A stretch of DNA of 64,000 nt, from contig CM049317.1 of the NCBI GenBank assembly GCA_026874595.1, positions 18,931,882 through 18,995,881 of the forward strand. The letters are read 5' to 3'. Made by a program: the position numbers and the translations under genes. Positions 34,708 to 46,483 of this stretch are shown one piece after another. A model generated the notes under the pieces. It saw only the letters and a program-made list of their open reading frames with translations. It searched no databases and was not told the origin of the DNA. Numbering within the stretch: position 1 is the stretch's first letter; each line of letters starts with the position of its first letter. The DNA comes from Sipunculus nudus. Its lineage: Eukaryota > Annelida > Sipuncula > Golfingiida > Sipunculidae.

Positions 34708-37700
34708 GTTAGTAATAAAACCATACACAAGTAAACTCTTTTCTAACAGCAATATAAGTCATACCAGATAGCTAATCGAACTTGAAATATTACAGTTAAC
34801 AGAGCTTTATAGATAATATGTTGCACATAATAAAACCACTTTCCTTCAAAACAAACACAAAGAAATCTCATCGACCTCTTCCTAAATTTTACGAATATTA
34901 ATAAAAATCTAGTATTATTTAAAAGTATATATATTTGAACAGGTAAGAGCGATCCAGTCAAAATATAGTATTTCTGGTTGATTCTAAATTGGACCAAGTT
35001 CCAGTATTTCCTGTGGACCTATCAGTAGTAGTCGTGTGGCCTACCCTTAATTTTGGCAGTACATGAATTGATTTATAACACAGTATAATCGGTTGTATTT
35101 CTTTATATTCCAGGCCTCCTACTGGATGGTGAGGATCTAGTTCTAGACAGGGGTCTTCATTTTACCCACACGGAGTTCAAGGATCCGAATGGTGACGTAG
35201 CTATCAAACCAATCATTACAGAGGGTCGCGCTTACGTCACAAACAAGAGGCTTCTCCTATTGGCTGCAGAGCAGATCAAAGGTAAATCGTCATAGAAGTT
35301 CTATCGTCCATAACCGTTCGGCATCTAAGCAACGTTTAATGTACATAATCTGGAGTAATATCGTGCCTATTATTTAACACTATTAGTTCAATTTTGCTCT
35401 ATACAAAAATTCCAAAATAAAATCTTCAGCGAATTCAGCCGCTAAAGCTATAGAGTCATTACAAGTAAATCTCGAAATTGCACTTAAATGGTTTAGAGAG
35501 AATCGACTGAGTATAAATCCCCAAAAATCATCATTCATATTATTTGGCCCCAAGTCTAAAACCAATGGAAATCAACTGAACATTTCCATGGATAACATTA
35601 CAGTGATGCCGGTTGAACATACAAAGCTTTTAGGTGTTATCATCGACGCTGGTCTTACATGGAAAAAACATATTCAACTGGTGTGCGACAAAATAGTATC
35701 AAAACTTGGTCTCCTTTTCAGATTAAGTAAAACCTTAGATGTCTTTAGCTTAAACACACTTTACAATGCCTTAATTCAGAGTCACATTGATTATTGTATA
35801 TCTGTCTGGGGTAATTCCTCCAAAACGTATTTATTACAACTCCAAAAACTTCAAAATAGAGCTGCTAGAATCGTTACTAAAACTTATGATACCAATATAT
35901 CCTCTACATCATTGATTGCAACATTGGGTTGGATGAATGTTAAACAGAGATACCAATATTTTGTTTCTTTAATGGTCTTTAAATGTTTGTCTGGTAATGT
36001 CCCTCCCTCTCTTACGCATACGTTCCACCGTGTTAATAGTGCATATAATACTCGTTTTTCTCAGGGCTTCAATTTATCATTACCTAAACCAAACAGAGAA
36101 TCCTTCAAAGCAAGTCTTGCATATGCTGGTCCCATCCACTGGAATTCTTTACCTGTAAGTGTCAAATCTGCAACCAGTCTCTGCCAGTTTAAATCATTGT
36201 ACAAGCAATTTATGCCATATAATTTTTCATAGCTTGTTCACAGGTGCCTTTTCGTCTTTGTATTCATTACCTATATTACTGTGTCATTATGTAATATATT
36301 TATTGTGAAATCACGATCTTACATGTTTTAATTTTTAGTCAGGCCTCTTATTTAAATTTATTTACTCAATATTCGTGTATATCATTTAAGAATTTTTTTT
36401 CTATGATCATTTTAAACCATGTATGTATAACTGTTTTTTATGTATGCATGTATTTTAGTTTCAGTTCTTTCATATTTGCTTTTTTATCTGTGTACTTATC
36501 TATATCATCTAGACCAGGACCCTATTGAAAAACAGCTTATGCTGAATAGGCTATCCTGGTTAAATATGTATTATAAATAAATAAATAAATAAACCCATCC
36601 CAGCACACCGTCTCAGTACCTCGTATACCCCTATTTAACGGCTTGTTATTGTTCTGCATGTTGGTAAACACAGTCCACGTGTGTATGTTTACCATAACAA
36701 GGCAGCGTAACCGGATAAGACAAAGAATCTCTTGATTGACATGTTGTGGCCTGGACGATGCACGCGCTGTGTTAATGTTGACACTTGTGATCGCGCCCGG
36801 TCCACTGTTTTTAACACTCGTTTACAGGAGTAAGCAATTGGTTTCAGGGCAATATTTTCGCAGGTACCAATTTATTTAAAGGGAAGAAGTTATTTTTTCG
36901 TGTCAATTCAACATGCTATAGGTGATGGGGCCCCTTTTAAATACACTTAGCCCTCTGGTGTAAACTAAGGACATACGTCATGTCTACACTATTTACTTGA
37001 AAAATATCGTATGTGAATAGACAATAGAGAGTTGACGTGATGTCGCACCAGTCCACCTTACGTATTCTCATCAGAAAGCTCGCAGAAAGCATTTGCTGTG
37101 TACCGCCACCAGGCGTTGGAACAGGGCCAAGAATATTTCGAACAATAAGGCGGGACATTGCAATAAAACCAGGACAGCACCTGGCTGTGAATATACGACT
37201 ACTCGGTAGTCATATATTTTCGACTTGTAAGTCTTACTTGGTAATGTCAGAGGGCCGAAATGGCGCCAGGTAGCACCCGGAACGTGTATTGAAGTGTAAT
37301 GTGCAGAGGGTATATATGTAACTTTCATTTGGCGCTTTGCGCTATAAATTTAAAATGTATACTTAAAATCTCTAGCTTTAAATTTAGGGAGAGATTTAGC
37401 GATTTACAGAGAAAGATTTAGAAAGAGATTGAGAGAGCGATTTAGAGATATAGAGATTTACTTAGAGAGATAGAGAGATTAAACATAGAGCACCAATTAT
37501 TTAGTAAAATAATAATAAATACATTAATTGATTAATCTGGTCATTTTAGGAACTATTTTATCAGTGGTTGAACGCCCTACGCGGTGCCACGCCAAAGGAT
37601 ATCAAGTGACGTCATACCACAACGATGAACTACACTACCAGTACGTCAACCTTAATGACGTCAAATACGTGGAGATGCACACCCGAAGCGGAGGAAAAGC

Positions 37701-38939
37701 CGACTCTACTGTCGTGGCGGTCCCTTCCCGCTGTTTTGGTTTTTGTCAATGGCTTGGAGACTTTATGGGGGTGAGTTGTAGCTAATCAATAAATACACTT
37801 AAAAGGCTTATGTGTCCTCATCTTCCTAAGAGCCAAATCCACAAGCAATTGACACAATGTGCGTTTGTGTGTGTATGGGGAGGCGACCAGACAGCTGTCC
37901 ATGGAAAATATAAGACTTTTGGTCGCTGCAGGCGGCTACGTTTTTACACACATCGATGTCAAATAATAATAATAGCTTATACGTATGACTGGCAAAAGTG
38001 CAGTCTTGTAGAGTATGAGCTCGAATTTAATACAAATTTCTTTTCCAGATCGCCTCATGCATGGAGAAGTGGTCCCTCACAGAGGAAGCAGTCGGGACCG
38101 AATACAACGAGCGCCTCCTATTGGTGGGAGTTGACATGTCTCCGTGGAGTGTGCGCATGGTGATGAAAATTCACGTGACCCCAGATACGTCACTTTCCAT
38201 TTTGACCGAGTTTGTCGCGTTACTCCAAGGAAACATGGCGTTTTCTACCGAAAGTGAAGAAGAGTCGGATGATCCACCGCATGAAGAGACACCGAAAACT
38301 TCAAATAAAAAGACAGAGAACAGTCAGGAAAATATAGCCGGACCTGCTGGTAAAAATTATCAATATTCCAACACGCATTTGATGAGAAAGAAAGGATCAA
38401 AGGACAAAGCAAACAGAGAGAACGTTTATTCCGAGATCCAGGAAGACCACGCCCAAGCGGAAGTGCGATTACCAATAGATACAGTACAAGTTCCGCTTCC
38501 GGGTCATCCAGGTGACACCGGAACTATTACGTCACTGCGTTCAGCTAGGAAATCTCTGGATACTACCAAGACAAATGTAGCTGGAAGTGATGATGCTGGG
38601 GCTGTTCTAAGTAAAGACACAAAAGACGCTGATGTAGCTGAAGAAGATGCACCAGTTGCTGAAGACAGTGAACCAATCCCTACTTACACCTCGGATGAGG
38701 AGGAAGAACTAGAGGCTATTTATCAAGCTAAGCGGGGAAAGCACACGACCTACTGCGCATGTGAGAAGTGTTTATCTGCCTCCAGTGGTAGAAAGTGGGA
38801 AACCAAAGTCACTGCTGACCCGGAAGCCGTCAGATTCAAGCTCGAACAAACAGACGACAAACCTGCCACCAACCGGACGTCGCTGAAACTAGAAAGACCA
38901 GACTCTGGTAGCGATTCTGATGGCGTATCTTGTGTATAA
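34281..38939 (+). CDS. Unrecognised intracellular protein with possible PH/GRAM-like core (four coding exons)
   Basis: Exons 34281-34707, 35114-35281, 37550-37770 and 38049-38939 join in phase to 1707 nt, 568 residues. The start could also be ATG 34248 (579 residues), but TTACAG at 34264-34269 looks like an acceptor, so I prefer 34281. Order: very basic His/Arg-rich N-terminus; helical charged segment ending YDQLIER; a strand-rich core over exons 2-4 (GRAYVTNKRLLLLAAEQ, LNDVKYVEMHTRSGG, RLLLVGVDMS, then a helix SLSILTEFVALLQ) in the order expected of a PH/GRAM fold; a long acidic disordered C-terminus with YCACEKC near residue 507. There is no signal peptide or TM segment. I do not recognise the family. 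A LINE fragment occupies intron 2. Confidence 0.72.
35114..35281 (+). CDS. PH/GRAM-like gene, coding exon 2
   Basis: 168-nt exon between TTCCAG and GTAAAT. It encodes LLLDGEDLVLDRGLHF and GRAYVTNKRLLLLAAEQ; the latter resembles the first strands of GRAM domains. Confidence 0.78.
35385..36596 (+). mobile_element. 5'-truncated CR1/jockey-type LINE fragment in an intron
   Basis: One open frame runs from about 35390 to the TAG near 36232. It starts at the position of the catalytic YADD motif (here FNFALYK), then shows ENRLSINPQKS, LGVIIDAGLTWKKH, LIQSHIDYCISVWG and LQNRAARIVT, the C-terminal reverse-transcriptase signature of CR1/jockey-type LINEs. An AAATA-type tail at 36572-36595 marks the 3' end. 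It lies in sense orientation in intron 2 of the PH/GRAM-like gene. No clear target duplication was found. Confidence 0.82.
37550..37770 (+). CDS. PH/GRAM-like gene, coding exon 3
   Basis: 221-nt exon between TTTTAG and GTGAGT. It encodes ELHYQYVNLNDVKYVEMH and a Cys/aromatic segment CFGFCQWLGDFMG. Confidence 0.8.
38049..38939 (+). CDS. PH/GRAM-like gene, coding exon 4 and stop
   Basis: 891-nt terminal exon after TTTCCAG, entered in phase 0. It completes the core fold, then encodes an acidic, Ser/Thr-rich tail with two Cys-x-Cys-x2-Cys cysteines (YCACEKC). TAA at 38937-38939. Confidence 0.82.
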   Translation: MASCMEKWSLTEEAVGTEYNERLLLVGVDMSPWSVRMVMKIHVTPDTSLSILTEFVALLQGNMAFSTESEEESDDPPHEETPKTSNKKTENSQENIAGPAGKNYQYSNTHLMRKKGSKDKANRENVYSEIQEDHAQAEVRLPIDTVQVPLPGHPGDTGTITSLRSARKSLDTTKTNVAGSDDAGAVLSKDTKDADVAEEDAPVAEDSEPIPTYTSDEEEELEAIYQAKRGKHTTYCACEKCLSASSGRKWETKVTADPEAVRFKLEQTDDKPATNRTSLKLERPDSGSDSDGVSCV

Positions 38940-38944
38940 TACCA

Positions 38945-40780
38945 ACATTTTTAAAAAGCTAAATAATGCAAACAGAACAAATTCGTTCTATATTATAGGA
39001 TCAATTATATGCATTTACGAAAATCATTAACGTTCTGCACGCATGATGTTAAATATGAAAAGAACTAGAAGCCACTCGTAGAGCCCATAGCTTCACCAAC
39101 GCCTGGGGCAGGAGGAGGGTCGATCCCATAATTCAGCTGATCTTCGTGAACAGGAGCGGATTAAGAGGAAGCCCGTCCACTCTTTATTTCGAAAATCAGA
39201 ACAATATATACGTTTATAACTAATGGAAAGCAGCGTCTTGCACCTTGATTTTCCCCTCTATATCCGCATGGCAGAGTTTTGCATCAACTAATTGATTATG
39301 TCATATAGCACTCCATACCTTTTTATCCGACCCTGCTGGGCCTAATTCCATCGTCGAGTGTTGTGTTTTGCAGACTTCCATTATTCAAGTGACACCCCCC
39401 CCCCCCCGACAATGCTGGAGGGTCTACATATGCAAAAAAAAACACGCCTTCCCGATGTCTCCCAATTATTATATATAGGACTGTAAGCAAAATATGCGGC
39501 GGGGAAAGGGGGGGGGGGGGGCTTCCATTGAATGATTAAACCCTCCAAGAAGTCAACTTAGTAGCGAAATATATTAATCATTCGACCACAAGCAGTCCTG
39601 CCCCGGTCTTCCCCACGTTACCTCCCGCATGCAGCATAGGGACATAAATGTTCACCTAAACATCTCCAGTTGTATTTGATCAGTTTCAACGGATTGGCGA
39701 GCCGTGGACCAGGGAAGGTGTGATCATTTTTTATGGAACCATTGCCAGTAAACAAATGTTTCAAATTATGTTTATAGTTCATATGACCGCATGTTTTCAA
39801 TGAACTTTAGTGATTTGATAAGGAATGGTGGGATGTAGGTTGGTTTAATGTTGAGGTTGGCCTGGATACAAATATAATACAGATAATTTATACTGTTTCG
39901 TGCGTTGAGAAAATAAACCAATATTGTACATATTTTGTAAACTTTTAAATTCTTTTTAAAATTTGTGCATGGATGATATTTGATCATATACACCATCTTT
40001 GTACCCATGCAAACGAGTATAAAACCCTTGGAAAGCAGGCGTTTTCGTTTATTTCTGAATAACATTACTGATTTCCTTCTAAATATCAGAAGTCATAAAC
40101 CGTCACACAGGCTGTGATATCACGTAAAGAATCAGAATATATCTCAAGGACAAGTAATAGTGATTTGTTTAGGATGATCAGCCTGGTCAAAGAATGTTTT
40201 TTCTCCCCATATGTATCATGGAGTTACGCAACTTGAATTCCTTATTCCTTTCAATTATTTAAAACATCTGCGCAACTGCTAGCGTATTATGACCACTAAG
40301 AACACCAAACTGTAGCATCACTGTGTCATTTTCGGGGTACACTGTATGTGAATCCCATAGCACATGTTTTGCTTTTCTGTGACTTTACACATATTCAAAG
40401 AGAGGAATTTTGGTCGTTCATACTCAATGTATTACCTGTTGAAGCATGAGTCTACCTACGCAATGTAGAAGACGAAATGTTTGTAGCTCACTGTTTTGGC
40501 AAAGAGGTACCTTTATTGTCACCGACTGGTAATGTTTTTTTCTTCTATAATGCAGCGCTAGATTTATATGAAGTGCGAAGAGAGATATTAGAACTTTGGC
40601 CCCAACAATGCAACTACATAATAAGACATATATAACAGGGACAGAGCGTACAAACGTGTAGTATTATATCTGTACTCTAAATCTGTTTGTTTGCATTTAA
40701 GTTCTGTGTTATGAGATTATGTGATTATGTACTCTTCATTATTAGAGGAAATACAGAATCAATCAAACTAAGCTGATCCC
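38945..40780. other. Intergenic region, nothing recognised
   Basis: AT-rich, with C and G runs at 39399 and 39509. No open frame or repeat with a clear relative in the window. Confidence 0.5.
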
Positions 40781-40784
40781 CAAA

Positions 40785-41080
40785 GAGCATCCTTCTAGTT
40801 GATACTTGTTCGATAAGACAGGAGATTTTGGGTATGATTGATTAAATGGGAAAAAAAGTCAAGATCTGCAGAATTAAATCATAATTTATACTTAAACTGG
40901 TATCTTACCTAGGATAGGAAAGTTTTATTTATTCATTTCAACACTGAAGCTGTGCCATTTTAGGATTATGGTTAAAGAAATCATTTCCAAATTATGCACT
41001 TGAGTTTAGCAATACACCCAAGGCGTAGGTAAAAATATAGGGAAAACAATAGATCACGACTACTAAAGAAGTTGGACCGC
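40785..41080 (+). repeat. Segmental duplicate X, copy 1
   Basis: Aligns with 45852-46110 (CCTTCTAGTTGATACTTGTT, GACAGGAGATTTTGGGTA, AATCATAATTT, AAGCTGTGCCA, TTTAGCAATACACCCAAGG). Confidence 0.8.
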
Positions 41081-41156
41081 CTCCAGGATTAGTAAAAGGG
41101 GGGGGGAGTGAGGTGTTCTAGGCGTTAACAACACAGCATTGATTTTTAAACAAAAG

Positions 41157-41162
41157 TTTATT
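41157..41162 (-). terminator. Poly-A signal after the distal CCDC12 terminal exon
   Basis: AATAAA on the minus strand about 520 bp beyond the stop codon at 41684. The matching hexamer in the other copy is at 50292-50297. Confidence 0.55.
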
Positions 41163-41472
41163 GTACAGTATATACATATACAATCTGATCATCTTGTCTT
41201 GTGACAAATCTGGTCAAAATATACCAAAATTGTATGAAATGGAGATCACCAATTCGTAATATGACAATAACAATTCTATGGGTCCCATTTTACATAACAG
41301 TAACGAAAAGGAACCACCAACCATGGCAAACTTTCTTGTGGTGGTGCTGCCCCCTGCTGGGAAATCAGTAAACTCAATAAACTATGGAATACCAGGACCA
41401 TCTGCAGTGGCAAACAATTTTGGCACTGAGCCATAAATGCTGCCCCCTTGTGAGCATTCAGTAAGCCAGATA

Positions 41473-41578
41473 CTAGTCCATCTCTGGACCCTTGTGTCCT
41501 ATGTGAGACCTGATGGACGGACCTACGTGTCCGTCCATCAGGTCTAACATAGGACACAAGGGTCCAGAGATGGACTAG
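41473..41578. repeat. Near-perfect palindrome with 49-nt arms
   Basis: Arms 41473-41521 and 41530-41578 are reverse complements with one mismatch, separated by 8 nt. Flanking GCCAGATA occurs on both sides. The paralogous sequence near 50610 lacks it, so it arose after the duplication. Confidence 0.95.
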
Positions 41579-41683
41579 CCAGATACATGACATGTTTGCC
41601 ATGAGACCAATGTAATGGAGGACCGCCAGTTTCCTTGGTTTTAGGGAAGTCTCTAGGAAGGTTAAAGTCAAATTCACTTTAAC

Positions 41684-41766
41684 TCAGTCATCATAATCAT
41701 CGACTTGTGTTGTCTGAGTATTCACCATCACAGCTAAATCCTTATTCCCTTCTTGTAACCGCTCTC
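41684..41766 (-). CDS. CCDC12: CCDC12 terminal exon, distal copy
   Basis: Same 83-nt length, acceptor TTACAG and phase as the proximal copy. It encodes RLQEGNKDLAVMVNTQTTQV and DDYDD, TGA at 41684-41686. It may be an alternative last exon or an unused duplicate. Splicing to it would skip the truncated EGF-TM copy. Confidence 0.7.
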
Positions 41767-43193
41767 CTGTAAGGAAAAATACAATCAGATTTATACATAT
41801 GATAATTCAACTTAGGCTTTATATATAAAGGATATAATAATCACTTGTGGGCACTTTTCATGGCATAGGTGGGGAAGCTCAGTTCACTTTGGAGGTCAAG
41901 GAAACCAGTGGACCAGGAGAAAACATAGGACGGGCCACCTCAACCCACTCTCATAGCCACGTAGGAATAAAACATGGATTGCCAAGCATACTTCTACACA
42001 ACAGTCAAAGGCCAGATAAGGAAACACTGTATTTGATGTAAAGAATGTCCAGGCGCTCTCAAAATTGAATTTTTTTTCAAATAATTTTTTGAACCCAAAA
42101 AATCACCCCACCCCTCCTGCTGTTCTAGGCTAAAATGACCTTTTGGAGGATCCTGGAAAACTTTTAATCACTAATTTAGGGCAAATTTCTTTCCTTGGCC
42201 AATATTTATGAGCTTGGTACACCCTTACATAATTTAATGCCATCAAAATTATCAATCAAGGTGGCAAAATAACGGTGACTGGAAGTACTGCCAAAGTTTT
42301 CTTAGGTAAGAATGGCTAATCTCTTGAGCTTTCTCAAAGATTTCTCTAAATATTTACATCCATGGTGCTCATAGCATCAAATACGGTATGTAGTAAATGG
42401 GTTGCAAACATCAGCTCAAATACTTACGCCATTTCGATTTGTCATAATGTCTCCTGTGTTCTTGGAAAGTCTAGAAGGTCGCCTTTGAGGTGTACTTCTC
42501 CTTCGATATTGGGGCTTCCGAACATGATCTTTGATCTGTCGTCTGGACGATTTCTTCAGTGAAGAACTACCGGACCACCGGCGGCGCGTGGTTTGCGCTC
42601 TTGAAGGTTTGGGTTTACCTTCAGTCGCCATGTTAGCCTGGCCTGTTTCATCTGTATTGTGTTTAGTGTATGTAGGTTTCCTATCATACCTATCCTGGCC
42701 GGTTTCATCTGTATTGTGTTGAGTGTATGTAGGTTTCAATACCTGCGCAGCTGGCTGTCTTTCAGCATCATGCCTGTCCTTCCGTTCTTCTTCCCCCTTA
42801 TCACTATTGGTTTCTGTTGGTTCGTGAGCCCCGATTTTCTTTTGTAACTTCTCTTTTAACTCGTCTATCTCATTGTCCAACAGTCCCTCAATCGTGTCCA
42901 TTTCCAAGTCCTCATATTGTTCGAAATTATTCTCCGATACAGCGTGATCCACCGTATATAAAAGGAATAAAACGATGCTGAACGTGAGAGCATGAAACGG
43001 TAGGGACCGCATGGCTTCCGTCACTGACAATGTTTACTTGATTACCCCTGGTTGACGTTTTCGTAGGTACGTGACGTCATGTATACAAGATCGTCTGTGA
43101 CGTCATGGTTAGATCGGTCGGTGTAGTCGTCAATTTTTGCGCGACTTCGTGCAGCTCCCCGGGTCAACGACACTCAACTTCTGAACCAACGAA

Positions 43194-43242
<49 letters not shown>

Positions 43243-46200
43243 GTCATCACATTTTCCCTGTAATAATAAAAGTGACCTCTCTTTCATTCAGGGCAGATTT
43301 TCATTGCTTAATGAAATATAAATAATAATCTAAAGTCGTTTCAAATCTTTTCGTAGCTTGATTATAAGGTATTTGATAAGGGATTAATAGGAGGTTACAA
43401 TATTATAGACTTTCCTTACATTTACATTCTAACGAGTAAATGAATTACAAATTGGTTATAATTATGCAATGATAGAGTTTTAAATGGATATTTTAGCGCC
43501 ACCATAATCCAGAGTAACCATTTCCAAGTGTGTTCATTTTTATGGCCACTTGTGATAACATTAGTAATAAATAATTTATTTAATAAAAATAAAAACATGA
43601 ATTTATAACTAACTTAATCCATTAATGAACAAGATATTTCTTGGCACCGCAGGTGCCATAGTATTCCCAGACAATTAACCCCCCCCCCCCCTCCTTTTAA
43701 GAATAGGCCACCCATCTTCAGCAGCATATACTGACACTTGAAAAGGAACTATGGTTTCTTCCATCTATCAACTTGAGAAACAATATTTTGTCCCAAATAT
43801 GGGGGCCACTACGGTAAATCACTCTTGAGAAAAGGGGATTAATTTATACTATAAAAATGGTAAGGTAGGTGGCGCCACCTTTCTGGTTGACGAAAAAAAC
43901 TCCAAGAGGGATTTACATGCCAAATGGAGACCGACACATTGATCGACTCCTCAGGTATGAGCAATGTTACCTCAAACAGATGGACAGATGGACACCACAC
44001 GAAAAAAAGGCAGACGGCGCCACCAGTCTTGAGTACAAGATTGAGGAGGCCAAGATCTATGGACATGCATAGTTTCAGACCAATTACGGCACACCACTCC
44101 TAAGAAAAGAGCATTAATTTATTCTACGGAAATGGAAAGTTAGGTGGCGCCCCCTGTCTGGTTTACGAGAAAATTTTCCACGATGGATAGACATGCACAA
44201 TTTAAGACCAATACCTTGAACCATTCCGGAGATTTAAGCAGTTTTCACCCAAAGCACATGTAAAAATGGACGCCAAGGCAAAACGATTGTGGATGGTGCC
44301 ACCAGCCTTGAGTACAAGGTGTAGGAGTCCAAGATATATTGATATCCAAAATTTCAGGCCAATAAGGCAAATCACTCCTCAGAAAAGGGCATTAATTTAT
44401 TCTACAAAAACATGAAGGTAGGTGGCGGCACCTGTTTGGTTTACGAGAAAACTTTAAAGAGATGGAAGGACATGCCAAATTTCAGACATACCTTGAACCA
44501 CACCGGGAATATAAGAAATGTTCACACAAAGCAAATGTACAGATATAAGCCATCGCAAAATGATTGCAGATGGCGCCACCAGTCTTGAAAACCAGATGGA
44601 GATATCCAAGATCAATGGACATGCACTATTTCAGCCCAATTTGTGCATTAGTTTTAGACTTTTAATGCTAACAGTACTGTCAAGTGGCAATAATGGGGTA
44701 TTTAAAGGCGTGAAAACAAGAAAAAGACAGTTGGTGCCACCTGTCTTCCGCAGAAGACAAAGCCATCCAAGATCTTTGGTCAATCTGATTTTTGGACCAA
44801 TCCATGCATCCCATATTGAGATATTTATGATTTTGTGTGATTTTCACCATATATGGCAATATTCAAGGTCAAGGCCACTCTCATAAGAAAGGTCATGACC
44901 CATATTTGAATATACATCATCCCATACCCCATGTCAATGTATATGCATAAAATGAAAGAAATCTGTTCATTAGTTTTTGACTTATGATGCTCACATTACT
45001 GTAAAGTGGCAATGATGGAGGCATTAAACGGCAAGAAATACAAGGATACTAAGTGGCACCACCAGTTTCCAGTGCATGACAACATTATCCAAGATCTTTG
45101 GTCCAGTTGATTTTTGGATCAATCCATGCAAGATTTCTTGAGATATTTAAGAATTTGTGTGATTTTCCCCCCAAATGGATCTATTCAAGGTCAAGGTCAC
45201 TCTCCTATAAAGCTCATGACCCCATTTTAAATAGGATTCGTCCTCTCACCCATATCTGTGCACAAGTAAAGTTTGGTAAAGATCTGTGGCATATTTTTTG
45301 TTTTATCACATCCAAACTAAATCTCTGCGGCGGCAAGACGACCGTGCTTAAACTATACTATCACGACTTTGTCTGGGGATACAATAAACAAATTCTGAGG
45401 AGAAAAACAATTAACGAAAGGGGAATATATTTGACATTTATCGGTCAGCCTACTCAGGTACAACATGTAATGCGACTTAGAAAACGATATCCCATACGTA
45501 TTGACGATACACTTCCTTTTCCTTTGTGAATTATTTCAGATTAAAAGCTCTGTGAATATAAGTTTTCTCAAACAGACACACGCACACACATATATATCTA
45601 CATATATTTATATATATATGTATATATATGTTTGTATGTTTGTATGTAAACAGTTTCATGATGACATTACCTTATTGTCTGCTCGCTTGCTGGACGATCC
45701 ACGTTTTAGTGGCGCCATAACCACGGTACTGACTGCAGTGGTAGGTACACATTTCAAATGATTGGCCAAATTTTATAAATGGTTCCCTTTTTTTTCCTGA
45801 ACATCATATACTGAGTAGAATGGTTGGTATTAAAATCTCGATCTTGTTTACAGTCCTTCCTTCTAGTTGATACTTGTTTGATGAAGACAGGAGATTTTGG
45901 GTAATGGTTGATTAATAGGAAAGAAATCAATATCTGCAGAATTAAATCATAATTTTTGCTTAAATTGTTATCTTACCCAGGAAAATTTAGTTATTCATTT
46001 CAAGAGTAAAGCTGTGCCACTCAGGGACTGTATGTGAAGAAATCATTTCCAAATAGCGCACTTGGGTTTAGCAATACACCCAAGGCGTAGGTAAAATATT
46101 AGATAATGACCACCAAAGACGTTGGGCTGAAACAGTTGCAATGTATATTACATGATTTTTTACATGATAAAAAGAGTAAAACAGGTAAAACTGCGTGATC

Positions 46201-46446
46201 TTGCTAATTAAACAGGTTTTACTTGGACTTTGGCAAATGTCGAAAATTTCCAGTTGAGAAAGCCAAGTCCCGGCCGCCCCCACTATCCCTTACTGGAAGC
46301 GGTTCCTTTGATAGAAACGACCTCTGGCGGTAGGGTGATGTATATAATTTTACCCTATATAGAAGCAACACAACGACTTAAAACTTGGGTCTCATTAAGA
46401 CAGTGGCGTAAATTTTTTCTTCCAGGGTGGGGGGATGACTTTCTAA

Positions 46447-46483
<37 letters not shown>

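Larger units (their letters stand above)
41130..41830 (-). repeat. Segmental duplicate Y, copy 1 (carries a CCDC12 terminal exon)
   Basis: Aligns with 50240-50880 across the exon, its 3' UTR with poly-A signal, and the flanking intron start. It differs by a palindromic insertion at 41473-41578. Confidence 0.88.
42416..43625 (-). repeat. Segmental duplicate P: copy of the 5' end of EGF-TM gene 2
   Basis: Aligns with about 30400-31510 through promoter, start codon, TA tract and 300 bp further upstream (GTGACCTCT.TTTC, AATCTAAAGTCGTTTCAAAT, TAATTATGCAATG, TAACTAACTTAAT). Confidence 0.85.

Noticed and set aside
41276-41677. 133-codon minus-strand open frame
   Set aside because: It is 3' UTR of the distal CCDC12 exon and includes the palindrome; the sister copy does not keep the frame.
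45098-45529. 143-codon plus-strand open frame
   Set aside because: It lies mainly in duplicate Z, whose other copy has no matching frame.
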